A stretch of DNA of 29,337 bases from DASPOF01 sp035626155 (GTDB lineage: Bacteria; Desulfobacterota; Binatia; Binatales; Binataceae): assembly GCA_035626155.1 (NCBI GenBank), contig DASPOF010000102.1, forward strand, positions 1-29,337, given 5' to 3'. How positions within the stretch are numbered: the stretch's first letter is position 1; each line of letters starts with the position of its first letter. Of the stretch, positions 14,467-23,572 are shown piece by piece. Position numbers and translations under genes: made by a program. A model generated the notes under the pieces. That model saw nothing but the letters and a program-made list of their open reading frames with translations, did no database searches and was not told where the DNA came from.

Positions 14467-16386
14467 ACGCTCGGCCGCGGTATCGTCGTCGTCGAGCACG
14501 CGCGCGATCGCGGGCGCATCGCCCGCGCGGGTCACCTCTGGCGGCGCGCTTTGGGCGGGCGGATAGAGCTCGAAGAAGCGCTTCATCACGTCGTGCACTC
14601 CGGGGGCCGCCGCGCTGCCGCCGTGGCCACCGTGCTCGACGATGCATGCGACCGCGATCTGCGCGTGCTCCTTGGGCGCGAATGCGATGAACCAGGCGTG
14701 ATCGCGGTATTGCTCCGGAATCTTGTCTTCATCCTCGCCCGCGGTGAAGCTGCCCTTGTCGCCGACCACCTGAGCGGTGCCGGTCTTGCCGCACACCGTG
14801 ATGCCGGGGAGCGCCGCCTTGTGCGCGGTACCGCCCGCGCCGTTGACCACGTCGGCCATCCCGTCGCGCACGATGTCGAGGTACTGAGGGTCGATGTTCA
14901 GGCGCTTCTCGACGACCGGCGGATAAGATTGCACCACGCTCCCATCGAGGCCCTCGATCATCTTTACGAATTGCGGCCTGTAACGGATGCCGCCGTTGCC
15001 GATCTCGGCCGCAAGCTGAGCGAGTTGGAGCGGCGTGACCGAGACGTAGCCCTGGCCGATCGCCACCGACAGCGTCTCGGCCGGGTACCATCGCTCGTGG
15101 AATCGGTTCTGCTTCCACACCGACGACGGCATCACGCCGGTCTTCTCGTTGTCCAGCTCAATTCCGGTCTTCGCGCCCAGCCCAAGCAAGCTGCCCCAAT
15201 GCGCGAGCCGGTCGATCCCGAGATGCTCGCCGACCTGGTAGAAGTACACGTCGCACGAGCGGACGATCGCATCGTGAAGCGCGATCGAACCGTGGCCCTG
15301 CTTGCGCCAGCAGTGGTACTCGCGTCCGCCGAACCAGATCCCGCCCGGACATGAATAGACAGTGTCGGGATGCAGGGTGCCCTCTTCGAGGCCCGCGATC
15401 GAATCAACCACCTTGAAGGTCGATCCCGGCGGATAGATTCCCTGGGTCGCACGGTTCTCGAGCGGATGGGCCGGGTCGCTCATCAGATCGTGCCATGTCG
15501 CCGGCTTGACGCCTGCGCCGAACACGTCGGGGTCGAAGGCGGGACGCGACACCATCGCGAGCACGTACCCGGTGTTGGGATCCAGGGCGACCAACGCGCC
15601 ATTGTGGCCCTCCATCGCCTGCTCCGCCGCCTGCTGGATGTCGAGATCGAGCGTGAGTATGACGCTCTCGCCGGGGCGGTCGGGGATTCGCTTGAGCACG
15701 CGCAGGCGCCGTCCCACCGCATCGACTTCGTACTCCTCGCCGCCGGCCTCTCCGCGCAGGAACTGCTCCCACCCGCGCTCGAGGCCGAATTTCCCGATCT
15801 CGTCGCCCATGTGATAGCTCGTAAGCTTCATCAGCTCATCGGGACTGACCTCGCCGACATAGCCGAGCAGATGGGCCGCCAGCTTGCCGTAGAGGTAATG
15901 ACGCCCGGGAGTGATTTCGAGGCTCACGCCGGGAAGGTCGAGCTGATGCGCCTCGAGCGCGACCACGTGCTGCCAGTCAAGCCGCTCCTCAACCGTGACG
16001 GGGTCATAGGGCGGACGCCCCTGATCCTCGGCGGAAGCGAGCTTGTCCGCGACGTGATCCTCGCCTAGGTATTGCTCGAGTTTCTCGATAGTGGCGGAGA
16101 GATTATCCGCGTCCTCAGGGACGATGACGGCATCGAAGCTCGGGCGCGTATCGACCAGCGGCCGATGGTGCACGTCGTAGACCAGTCCGCGCGGAGCGGG
16201 CACGCGGCGGATGCGAATCCGGTTGCGATCGGCAAGCTCGCTCAATTCCTGGTGGCGGAGAACTTGAAGATAGTAGAGACGCACGCAGACCACGGAGAAC
16301 ACAATCGCGACGAGCGCGGTGAGGATCGCGATACGCGGCTCGAGTTTGGGGACCGGCCGGTTCTGTCTGCGCCGGAACTTCGCCAA
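14464..16386 (-). CDS. mrdA: Penicillin-binding protein 2, elongasome transpeptidase
   Basis: A 640-residue class B PBP. It has a cytoplasmic basic start, one membrane helix (ILTALVAIVFSVVCVRLYYL), a PBP dimer domain (ADRNRIRIRRVPAPRGLVYD) and a C-terminal transpeptidase. The catalytic motifs are STFK in YPPGSTFKVV, SCD in RSCDVYFYQVGEHLG (the usual PBP2 form of SxN) and KTGT in CGKTGTAQVV. It cross-links glycan strands made by RodA during side-wall growth. The start is TTG 16386 behind GGGGGAAG. The gene lies 22 bp after mreD. After the last domain the tail is acidic (ARVLDDDD) and ends in TAAER, with the stop TAG contributed by the adjoining repeat element, so the tail may have been altered by its insertion. 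Confidence 0.95.
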   Translation of the reverse strand: MAKFRRRQNRPVPKLEPRIAILTALVAIVFSVVCVRLYYLQVLRHQELSELADRNRIRIRRVPAPRGLVYDVHHRPLVDTRPSFDAVIVPEDADNLSATIEKLEQYLGEDHVADKLASAEDQGRPPYDPVTVEERLDWQHVVALEAHQLDLPGVSLEITPGRHYLYGKLAAHLLGYVGEVSPDELMKLTSYHMGDEIGKFGLERGWEQFLRGEAGGEEYEVDAVGRRLRVLKRIPDRPGESVILTLDLDIQQAAEQAMEGHNGALVALDPNTGYVLAMVSRPAFDPDVFGAGVKPATWHDLMSDPAHPLENRATQGIYPPGSTFKVVDSIAGLEEGTLHPDTVYSCPGGIWFGGREYHCWRKQGHGSIALHDAIVRSCDVYFYQVGEHLGIDRLAHWGSLLGLGAKTGIELDNEKTGVMPSSVWKQNRFHERWYPAETLSVAIGQGYVSVTPLQLAQLAAEIGNGGIRYRPQFVKMIEGLDGSVVQSYPPVVEKRLNIDPQYLDIVRDGMADVVNGAGGTAHKAALPGITVCGKTGTAQVVGDKGSFTAGEDEDKIPEQYRDHAWFIAFAPKEHAQIAVACIVEHGGHGGSAAAPGVHDVMKRFFELYPPAQSAPPEVTRAGDAPAIARVLDDDDTAAER

Positions 16387-16408
16387 CTGCTGCTTCCCCC
16401 GTTAATAT

Positions 16409-16915
16409 CTATTCACGCGCCGCTCCGGCAGGCAATCCGATCGCCTTCTTGCATCGGGCGAGCATCGCAAAGATCGGAGGCGCCAGGAGCGCGGTAATCG
16501 CGGCGTCGCCCGCAAGCCTCGGGAACATCGGCCCCAACTGCGCCACTGCGTCCATCCCGAACCCGATCGCCAGCGCGCCGGCCGCGGCAATCAGCGCGCC
16601 GACGAACACCGCAACCGCCCCGACCAACGCATTGGTCACCATAAGCCGGCGCGAAACTTCGTAACTGAGCAGATAGATCAGCGTTATCAGGAACGCATTG
16701 AGCCCGAGCACGCTGCCGGAGAAGGCATCGGTCGCGTATCCCATCGCGAACGCGAGCAGCGCCGGGAAGGCCCCATGATGGCGCAGGCCCAGGTCCACCG
16801 CGAGGATTACCACCAGGTTCGGAAACAAAATCCCCAGCGGAAGCCAGTACGGTATCGCGGTCTGGACCGCGAGTGCGCCTAGCGCGGCGATGATAAACAA
16901 TCCGGCGAGGCGCAC
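16409..16915 (-). CDS. mreD: MreD, rod-shape membrane protein
   Basis: A 168-residue polytopic protein with about five hydrophobic helices, starting MRLAGLFIIAALGALAVQTA. It matches MreD in length, hydropathy and position directly after mreC. The segment PNLVVILAVDLGLRHHG and the later GYATDAFSGSVLGLNAF are typical of the family. MreD helps couple the MreB filament to PBP2/RodA through MreC. The GTG start at 16915 is only 7 nt after the mreC stop, so the two are probably translationally coupled. The C-terminus beyond residue 150 is short and Ala-rich. Confidence 0.88.
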   Translation of the reverse strand: MRLAGLFIIAALGALAVQTAIPYWLPLGILFPNLVVILAVDLGLRHHGAFPALLAFAMGYATDAFSGSVLGLNAFLITLIYLLSYEVSRRLMVTNALVGAVAVFVGALIAAAGALAIGFGMDAVAQLGPMFPRLAGDAAITALLAPPIFAMLARCKKAIGLPAGAARE

Positions 16916-16922
16916 GAGGCGG

Positions 16923-17771
16923 TCAGCCCTTGGCGCCGTCGTCGGCGCGCGGCGGCTGCTGCGTGACGACCAGCACCTGCTCTAGCGAGCGGAAGTCGAC
17001 CGCCGGCGCGACCGTCACCCCCAGGAACAGCCCGGGGCCCTCGCGATTCACTTTCTTGATGGTCCCCACCAGCAGCCCGCGCGGGAACATCCCGTCCAGC
17101 CCCGAGGTCACCACCGTGTCGCCCTCGCGGATGTCCTCGGAGCGGTCCACGTATTTCATGATCAGCCCGACATCGACCAAGCCGGCGACTATCCCGCGCC
17201 CGCGCGATCGTTCGTCGAAGCCATCGAGCGCGGAATTGTGATCGTCGATCAGCAGCACGCGCGCGGCATGCGCGCTGGTCGCGATAATCCTGCCCACGAC
17301 GCCCTGGTTCGACAGCACCGCCATTCCGGCGCGCAGCCCGCTCGACGAACCCTGTCCGAGTATGAGCGTGCGCGAGAGCCCGGTCGCATCGCTGCCGATT
17401 ACGTTTGCCGCGACCGCATCGAGCCCGAGCACGTCCTTAAGCTCGAGCAGGTCGCCCAGGTGGCTGGTTTCGACTTCGAGCTCGGCAAGACGCGTGCGAT
17501 CGCTGTGGACGCGCGCCAGTTCCTCTTTAAGTTCGGCATTCTCCTTGCGCACGCCGACCAGGTCGATGTAGTCGCGGACAATCGAGGTTGCGCCCTCGCC
17601 CAGACGGGCGCTTGCGGCCTGCACGGGCCGCAGGATTTCGAGCAAGGCCGATGCGGGTGCGGCGGCCGCATCGCCCCGCCGTATTCCAACCGAAATCATG
17701 TGAAGCGAGATCACCAGCAGCGCGCCGCTTGTCAGCAGCACGCGATTGCGCCAGAGAAATGTCCCTTTCAC
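16923..17771 (-). CDS. mreC: MreC, rod-shape-determining periplasmic protein
   Basis: A 282-residue MreC. A membrane helix (VLLTSGALLVISLHMISVG) is followed by a coiled coil around residues 65-110 (VRKENAELKEELARVHSDR). The double beta-barrel domain contains VIGSDATGLSRTLILGQGSS, AVLSNQGVVGRI and VVTSGLDGMFPRGLLVG, all characteristic. It forms periplasmic filaments that activate PBP2. The start is GTG 17771 with only a weak AGGG upstream. It lies 57 bp after the mreB stop, in the standard mreB-mreC-mreD order. Confidence 0.94.
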   Translation of the reverse strand: MKGTFLWRNRVLLTSGALLVISLHMISVGIRRGDAAAAPASALLEILRPVQAASARLGEGATSIVRDYIDLVGVRKENAELKEELARVHSDRTRLAELEVETSHLGDLLELKDVLGLDAVAANVIGSDATGLSRTLILGQGSSSGLRAGMAVLSNQGVVGRIIATSAHAARVLLIDDHNSALDGFDERSRGRGIVAGLVDVGLIMKYVDRSEDIREGDTVVTSGLDGMFPRGLLVGTIKKVNREGPGLFLGVTVAPAVDFRSLEQVLVVTQQPPRADDGAKG

Positions 17772-17828
17772 GTGCGTTCGCCCTGCGACGGGGCGCCGAT
17801 GGCCAGGCGCGGCGGGTGGTGCCGGCGG

Positions 17829-18869
<1,041 letters not shown>

Positions 18870-19084
18870 AGATTTTTCGCCTCTTGCCGGCCCGGGACTA
18901 ACGCTCCGAACCTGGCCCGGCAATACCCCTCGAGTGATATCCGCCGGCGCGGAATTTCCAAGTGAACACGCGGGTATTTTGTTCCACCGCCGCCTGCAAG
19001 AAAGCTAACAGACTCTCGACGCGCGGGGCAAGCAGGGTACCGCAATTGCGCACAGAAACAGGCCTATCGTAAGATAAAATCGTT
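18870..19084. promoter_or_regulatory. Divergent promoter region between mreB and ppiD
   Basis: This 215-bp gap must hold promoters for the leftward elongasome operon and the rightward ppiD gene. On the mreB side TTGCAG stands before an AT-richer AACAAAATAC tract, but the spacing is not ideal. Next to ppiD the tract TAAGATAAAAT is the most AT-rich stretch, though it is too close to the ATG to be its -10 unless the transcript is nearly leaderless. I can assign no element firmly. Confidence 0.4.
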
Positions 19085-20995
19085 ATGTTAGGTGGACTTC
19101 GCAAGTACGGCCAGACCTGGGTCACGCGGATACTGCTGGGCGGTATAGCCTTCCTTCTGACGTTTTGGGGAATCGGCACGGGCTATTTCAGCCAGGTGCG
19201 CCCGGTTGCCAGCGTCAATGGCGTCCGCATCCTGCCCAACCAAATCGAAACCGAGGCGGAAACCATCCGCCGCAATATTCAGTCGATCTACGGCGCCAAC
19301 GCACCCGCGGTGCTCAAAACCGAGAATCCCCGCGCGATGGCGCTCGACCGGATTATCGAAAACGAACTCGTCGGCGAGGAAGCCCGACGCCTCGGCATCG
19401 AGATCAGCGACGCGGCGCTCGAGCACCGGATCGAAACCGAGCAAGCCTTCCAGCGCGATGGCCAGTTTGACTTCCCGACTTACGCGGATGCGGTCCGGTC
19501 GGCGGGGATGCTTCCCAATGAATACGAGGCCGGGCTGAGGACCTCGATGGTCGAGGAGACGCTCAGGCAGATGGTCGAGCAGGGCGTGCAACTCAGCAGC
19601 GACGAGGCCCGCCACGCATACGATCTCCGCAACCAGAAGCTAACGCTGAGATATATCGAGTTCCCATACTCGGGCTTCACCGCCGGGATTTCGCCGACGG
19701 CGCCGCAGGTCGCCGCCTATTACAAGGCGCACACCGACGATTTCCGCGAGCCCGAGCGCGCGCAAATCGAGTTCATCCACTACGAGCCGCTGATGCTCGC
19801 CGCGAAGTTCACGCCATCCGAAAAGGAAATCAGCGACTACTACAATCGCAACCTCAAGAGCCGCTTCACTCATCCCGATCAGGTGAGCGCCCGGCACATC
19901 CTGATCATCGTGCCCGAAGGAGCCACTGAAGAGGAAAAGGCGTCGTCACGCGCCAAGGCCGAGGACGTCCTCAAGCAGCTAAAATCGGGTGGGGATTTCG
20001 CCAAGCTCGCGGAGAAGTATTCCCAGGATCCCTCGACCCGCCTCAAGGGCGGCGACTTGGGCGCGTTCGCACGCGGCCAGATGATCAAGCCCTTCGAGGA
20101 TGCCGCATTCAAAATGAAGCCGGGCGAGGTCGGGATCGTCGAGACCCGATTCGGCTATCACGTGGTAAGGGTCGATGCGGTGATTCCGGCGCATACCGAC
20201 ACGCTGGCGCAGGCGCGCTCGAAGATAATCGACGCGCTGCGCACCGATCTCGGCGCGAAGCTCGCGCGCGATGCGATCGGCCAGGATGTAACCGCGGCTC
20301 TCGGCGGTGCAAGCCTCAAGGAGATCGCGGACAAGCGCGGGCTCGACGTATCTGAGCCGCCGCCATTCGCCCCCGGCGAGCACATTGCGGGAACGCCGAG
20401 CGATTCCAAGCTGGCGCAAACCGCCTTCAGCCTCGAGGCGGGACAGGTTCGAGCGGTTCCGGAGGCGGGCGCGCCCTATCTGCTCAAGGTGATCGCGCGA
20501 ACTCCCGCGCATATCCCGCCGCTGACCGAGATCGAGGCCAAGGTGCGCGATGCGATGGTCCGTTCGAGCGCCGAATCCGATGCGCGCGCGGCCGCGCAGA
20601 AGCTGCTCGCGCAAATCAAGAGCCCGGCCGACTTTGACAAGCTTGCCATCGCAGGCAAGCTCGATGTGCACACGACCGAGTCGTTCACGCGCTCGAGCAA
20701 TTCGGTTCCGGGAATCGGCGAGTTCCCCGAGGTGACCGAGGCCAGCGCGCTCGTGCCTGCGGTTCCGGGCACCATCGATCGCGTGATGGTGCAGGGCGGC
20801 GACTCGTACATCTTCGTGGTCATCGCGCGCACCGCGCCGAGCGATCAGGAGTGGAAGAGCGCCGAGCAGTCGTTCACCGATGAGTACCTCGCGCAGCGCC
20901 GCACGGAGGCCTGGACGAACTTCGTCGATCAACTGAAGTCGGACGCGGACATCGTGGTCCACAGCGACCAGCTCGGCGGAACGGCGTCGATGTGA
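19085..20995 (+). CDS. ppiD: PpiD-type membrane-anchored peptidyl-prolyl isomerase
   Basis: A 636-residue SurA_N/PpiD family chaperone. One N-terminal membrane helix (ILLGGIAFLLTFWGIGTGYF) anchors it in the inner membrane, with the rest in the periplasm. A SurA_N-like helical region follows (residues ~40-220, with VNGVRILPNQIETEAE). A parvulin domain lies at about residues 268-366, with RHILIIVPEGATEEEK, YSQDPSTRLKGGDLGAF and VETRFGYHVVRVDAV. A second, degenerate rotamase-like region occupies about 420-600. It assists folding of outer-membrane and secreted proteins. No strong ribosome site precedes ATG 19085. Its stop overlaps the next start (GTGA), so the esterase gene is probably coupled. 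Confidence 0.92.
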   Translation: MLGGLRKYGQTWVTRILLGGIAFLLTFWGIGTGYFSQVRPVASVNGVRILPNQIETEAETIRRNIQSIYGANAPAVLKTENPRAMALDRIIENELVGEEARRLGIEISDAALEHRIETEQAFQRDGQFDFPTYADAVRSAGMLPNEYEAGLRTSMVEETLRQMVEQGVQLSSDEARHAYDLRNQKLTLRYIEFPYSGFTAGISPTAPQVAAYYKAHTDDFREPERAQIEFIHYEPLMLAAKFTPSEKEISDYYNRNLKSRFTHPDQVSARHILIIVPEGATEEEKASSRAKAEDVLKQLKSGGDFAKLAEKYSQDPSTRLKGGDLGAFARGQMIKPFEDAAFKMKPGEVGIVETRFGYHVVRVDAVIPAHTDTLAQARSKIIDALRTDLGAKLARDAIGQDVTAALGGASLKEIADKRGLDVSEPPPFAPGEHIAGTPSDSKLAQTAFSLEAGQVRAVPEAGAPYLLKVIARTPAHIPPLTEIEAKVRDAMVRSSAESDARAAAQKLLAQIKSPADFDKLAIAGKLDVHTTESFTRSSNSVPGIGEFPEVTEASALVPAVPGTIDRVMVQGGDSYIFVVIARTAPSDQEWKSAEQSFTDEYLAQRRTEAWTNFVDQLKSDADIVVHSDQLGGTASM

Positions 20996-21864
20996 CCGGC
21001 GCGCGCGATGTCACCGCTCGAACCATCATGACGCCATCCGGCGACTCTGCGCTGCCATCCGCCTCGGCAGTGGACAAGAGCGAGTTCTTCTTCCCCGGCG
21101 CGGGCGCAAGCGCGCTTCTGATTCACGGGCTGAGCGGCACGCCCTACGAGATGCGCTATCTGGGCGAGCGGCTGGCGGCTTCGGGATTTCGGGTGCGCGG
21201 CGTGCGGCTTGCGGGACACGCGGGCGCTCCCGAGGAGCTGGGCGCAGCCACTCACGAGAACTGGTACGAAAGCGTCGTGCGGGGATTCGAGGAATTGCGC
21301 CAGTACGGCGATCCCAACGTGGTCGTGGGACTTTCAGCCGGCGCGGTGCTCGCGGCGCGGCTGGCGAGCGATAAGCCGGAGGCGGTCGCGGGAATCGTGA
21401 TGCTTTCGCCGGCCTTCTTTCTCCCCCGCGCGCCGGCGGCGGCGCTGAGAGCCATCGCGCGCCTGGGACGCCTCGCAAGCCTCCTCTACCTTCACAACAC
21501 CAGCGGCTCGGACATCCACGATGCCGCATCGAAGCGGATTCATCCGACCGCCCGGCTGATGCCGCTGTCGGCGCCGATCAACCTGCTTAAGCTCTCGCAC
21601 ATGACGCGCCCGCGCCTTGGCCGCATCACGCAGCCGATGTTGTTGATTCACAGCCGGCGCGATCACACCTGCCCGATCGATCGCAATCTGCCCTACGTGA
21701 TGAAGCACATCGGAAGCGAGCGCAAGCGCGCGCTGGTCCTTGAGGAGAGCTATCACGTGATCACCGTCGACAGCGAAAAGGAGCGCGTCGCTACCGAGGT
21801 CGGAGAATTCATCGGGCAGTTCCGCGCAGGCTCGCAGCCTCGCGGTCAGCGCGTCGCGTCGTAA
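20992..21864 (+). CDS. Alpha/beta-hydrolase, carboxylesterase (Est30/COG1647-like)
   Basis: A 290-residue serine hydrolase. The oxyanion-hole segment is LLIHGLSGTPYEMRYL and the nucleophile elbow is GLSAG (S115). The acid is probably the Asp in IHSRRDHTCP and the base the His in EESYHVITVD, a layout matching Est30-type carboxylesterases and monoacylglycerol lipases. There is no signal peptide. I use GTG 20992, which overlaps the ppiD stop as GTGA; an ATG at 21028 would remove a poorly structured 12-residue lead but lacks a ribosome site. The last 19 bp overlap the convergent 106-residue gene. The substrate is unknown. Confidence 0.85.
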   Translation: MTGARDVTARTIMTPSGDSALPSASAVDKSEFFFPGAGASALLIHGLSGTPYEMRYLGERLAASGFRVRGVRLAGHAGAPEELGAATHENWYESVVRGFEELRQYGDPNVVVGLSAGAVLAARLASDKPEAVAGIVMLSPAFFLPRAPAAALRAIARLGRLASLLYLHNTSGSDIHDAASKRIHPTARLMPLSAPINLLKLSHMTRPRLGRITQPMLLIHSRRDHTCPIDRNLPYVMKHIGSERKRALVLEESYHVITVDSEKERVATEVGEFIGQFRAGSQPRGQRVAS

Positions 21865-22166
21865 TACTCTTCGAGCAGGTACTTCACGTCGGGGCGGCCG
21901 AGCACCTCGACGAAGCAGATCGCGCCATCCTCGTTGAGGTCGATGATGAGCTGGCCGTCGATCGTGTGGAGCTGGACGTAGTTGGCGACTTTGACGACCT
22001 CCATCGTGGAGAAGCTCGCGCAGTTCTCATCGCCGCAATCGCAGATGGATTCGATCCTGAGCGCGCGCAATTGCGTCTCGAGCGGATCCGCGCCCTGCTG
22101 CTTGAGCAGGTAAACCATCTCTTCGAGGAGGTCCGGAAGAATCTCGTTTAACATCGGTGAAGCCAT
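21846..22166 (-). CDS. Small conserved-looking protein with CxC-x4-C cluster (106 aa)
   Basis: A 106-residue acidic protein. A helical N-terminus (MLNEILPDLLEEMVYLLKQQ) is followed by a short Cys cluster, ICDCGDENCASF (C42, C44, C49). A beta-rich half comes next (VANYVQLHTIDGQLIIDLNE), ending GRPDVKYLLEEYYDATR. The regular alternation and the acidic turn DLNEDG suggest a genuine folded domain; three Cys could bind a metal. I recognise no named family. It has no signal peptide. It converges on the esterase gene with a 19-bp overlap of the 3' ends, and repeat copy C lies 13 bp upstream of its ATG. There is no clear ribosome site. Confidence 0.7.
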   Translation of the reverse strand: MASPMLNEILPDLLEEMVYLLKQQGADPLETQLRALRIESICDCGDENCASFSTMEVVKVANYVQLHTIDGQLIIDLNEDGAICFVEVLGRPDVKYLLEEYYDATR

Positions 22167-22179
22167 AGCGAATAGAGCC

Positions 22180-22338
22180 TAGCAGGATGCTGAGAAAAGC
22201 GACATCCGCGCGGTTCGACCGCCGCGCCGTCTCAACATCCTGCGTAAAAGATCGCCGCTTTCCTCTATCTTCTCCCCCGGTCTTTTCCGGGGGAGATAAG
22301 AGAGGGGGAGCAGGCGGTGATTTATCACCAGCCTGCTG
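22180..22338 (-). repeat. 159-bp composite hairpin element, copy C (inverted)
   Basis: This is the reverse-complement orientation of copies A and B. Read on the minus strand, it opens with CAGCAGGCTGGTGATAAATC, continues through hairpin 2 with CCCCCGG-AAAAGA-CCGGGGG, and closes with GCATCCTGCTA. Its hairpin 3 outer stem is 14 bp with one G-T pair. The apical region differs from copy B but keeps a nested GCGCGG/CCGCGC stem. The boundaries, 22180 and 22338, give exactly the same length as copy B. Confidence 0.85.
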
Positions 22339-22917
22339 GTCGAATCGCCGCGCCGATCAAGTGCGGCTCAATTTCATTCGCTCGTCGCTTGCGCGCATCC
22401 CCGCCCTCTGCTCCGAATCTGTCATGCGCGCGGGGCCCCGCGCGCATCGGTTCTCCCCGTCATTCTACCCGTACCTCGCACGGAATGACGGGGAAAAGAG
22501 GCATGCGCGGAATGACAAGAGGTGGCGCGGGCGAGACGCCCGTGCATCTTTCGGCGGGCACGGCGGCCCGCCCCACTATTAGCGCCGCGAGCGGCCCGAA
22601 GAATGACAGGCGAAAGGAGGCGCTCACGCGCGGCCAGTCGCATGCGTGCCCTCGACATTAGTCATTGCACAAACCTCCCGGCCTTGCGCGCATCGCCCAA
22701 ATCAGTCCTTCCCGCGCGCTTCATCCCAACTCCCCAGCAGACACGCTCCGGATTAGTCATTCCCGCGCGCGCGTCTGGTGCGCGCATCTGTTCTCCGGTC
22801 ATTCTACGCGTGCCTCGCGTAGAATCCCGGATCCGAACGTCCGCAATCGTTCGCGTTGCGAGCAATGCATGAGCGCGAATGACTAATGAGTAATGCGGAG
22901 CCGACGCGCCCGACCCA
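22339..22917. repeat. Intergenic island of dispersed palindromic repeats
   Basis: 579 bp without a credible gene, packed with inverted repeats. They include a perfect 24-bp palindrome (22424-22447, ATGCGCGCGGGG and its complement). An 11-bp stem CCCCGTCATTC/GAATGACGGGG lies at 22455-22493. A 9-bp stem GCGCGGGCG/CGCCCGTGC lies at 22525-22545. A perfect 10-bp stem ATTCTACGCG/CGCGTAGAAT lies at 22801-22825, followed by CCCGGATCCG as at 6570-6580. The recurring GTCATTC..CGCGCG theme links it to 6581-6614. It separates the 106-residue gene from queE. Confidence 0.65.
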
Positions 22918-23571
22918 TCATACCCCGCGGGTGACGGGGGGCCAGATGTGCTTGTGCAATTGCAACTGGAAGCGCGCGGGTAGGCGATCGGCGAGCATCC
23001 ACTCCGCGAGCCGGACCGGTTCCATCTCTCCTAGGACGGGACTCAGCAGCACCGCATTGACGCGGGAGGCGAGATTGCGCGAGCGGATCACCTCGCGCGC
23101 CCATTCGTAGTCGGCGCGATCCGCGATCACGAACTTGATCTCATCGCGCGCCGTCAGATGCTCGAGATTGCTCCAGAGGTTGCGATGCGACTCGCCGCTT
23201 GCGGGGCACTTGAGGTCCATGATCTTGATGACTCGCGGGTCGAGCCGGCTCACATCGGATGCGCCCGACGTTTCGATCAATACCGTTCGCCCCGATTCGA
23301 TTAGCGCGTCGATTAGCGGATAGACGGCCTCCTGCAAGAGCGGCTCTCCGCCGGTTATTTCGACGAGCCCGCATCCGAATTCGGACACCGATGCGACGAC
23401 TTCATCGACCGCCATCCTGCGACCCTCGGAAAACGCATACTCCGTATCGCACCATCGGCACCTGAGATTGCATCCTGCAAGCCGCACGAATGCGCACGGG
23501 CGGCCCGCGTACGTGGATTCGCCCTGGATGCTGAAAAAGATCTCGTTGATCTGGAGCCAGGCGGGTGCCAT
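22918..23571 (-). CDS. queE: 7-carboxy-7-deazaguanine synthase (radical SAM)
   Basis: A 217-residue QueE. The N-terminus INEIFFSIQGESTYAGRPCA is diagnostic. The radical-SAM cluster is C-x3-C-x2-C in GCNLRCRWCDTEYAF, and the SAM-binding motif is EITGGEPLLQ. It converts 6-carboxy-tetrahydropterin to 7-carboxy-7-deazaguanine in the queuosine/7-deazapurine pathway, using a [4Fe-4S] cluster and Mg. The ATG at 23571 is one base after the larC stop, so the two are co-transcribed. The partner enzymes queC, queD and queF are not in the window. The C-terminal half is short, as in other compact QueE proteins. Confidence 0.92.
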   Translation of the reverse strand: MAPAWLQINEIFFSIQGESTYAGRPCAFVRLAGCNLRCRWCDTEYAFSEGRRMAVDEVVASVSEFGCGLVEITGGEPLLQEAVYPLIDALIESGRTVLIETSGASDVSRLDPRVIKIMDLKCPASGESHRNLWSNLEHLTARDEIKFVIADRADYEWAREVIRSRNLASRVNAVLLSPVLGEMEPVRLAEWMLADRLPARFQLQLHKHIWPPVTRGV

Positions 23572-23572
23572 G

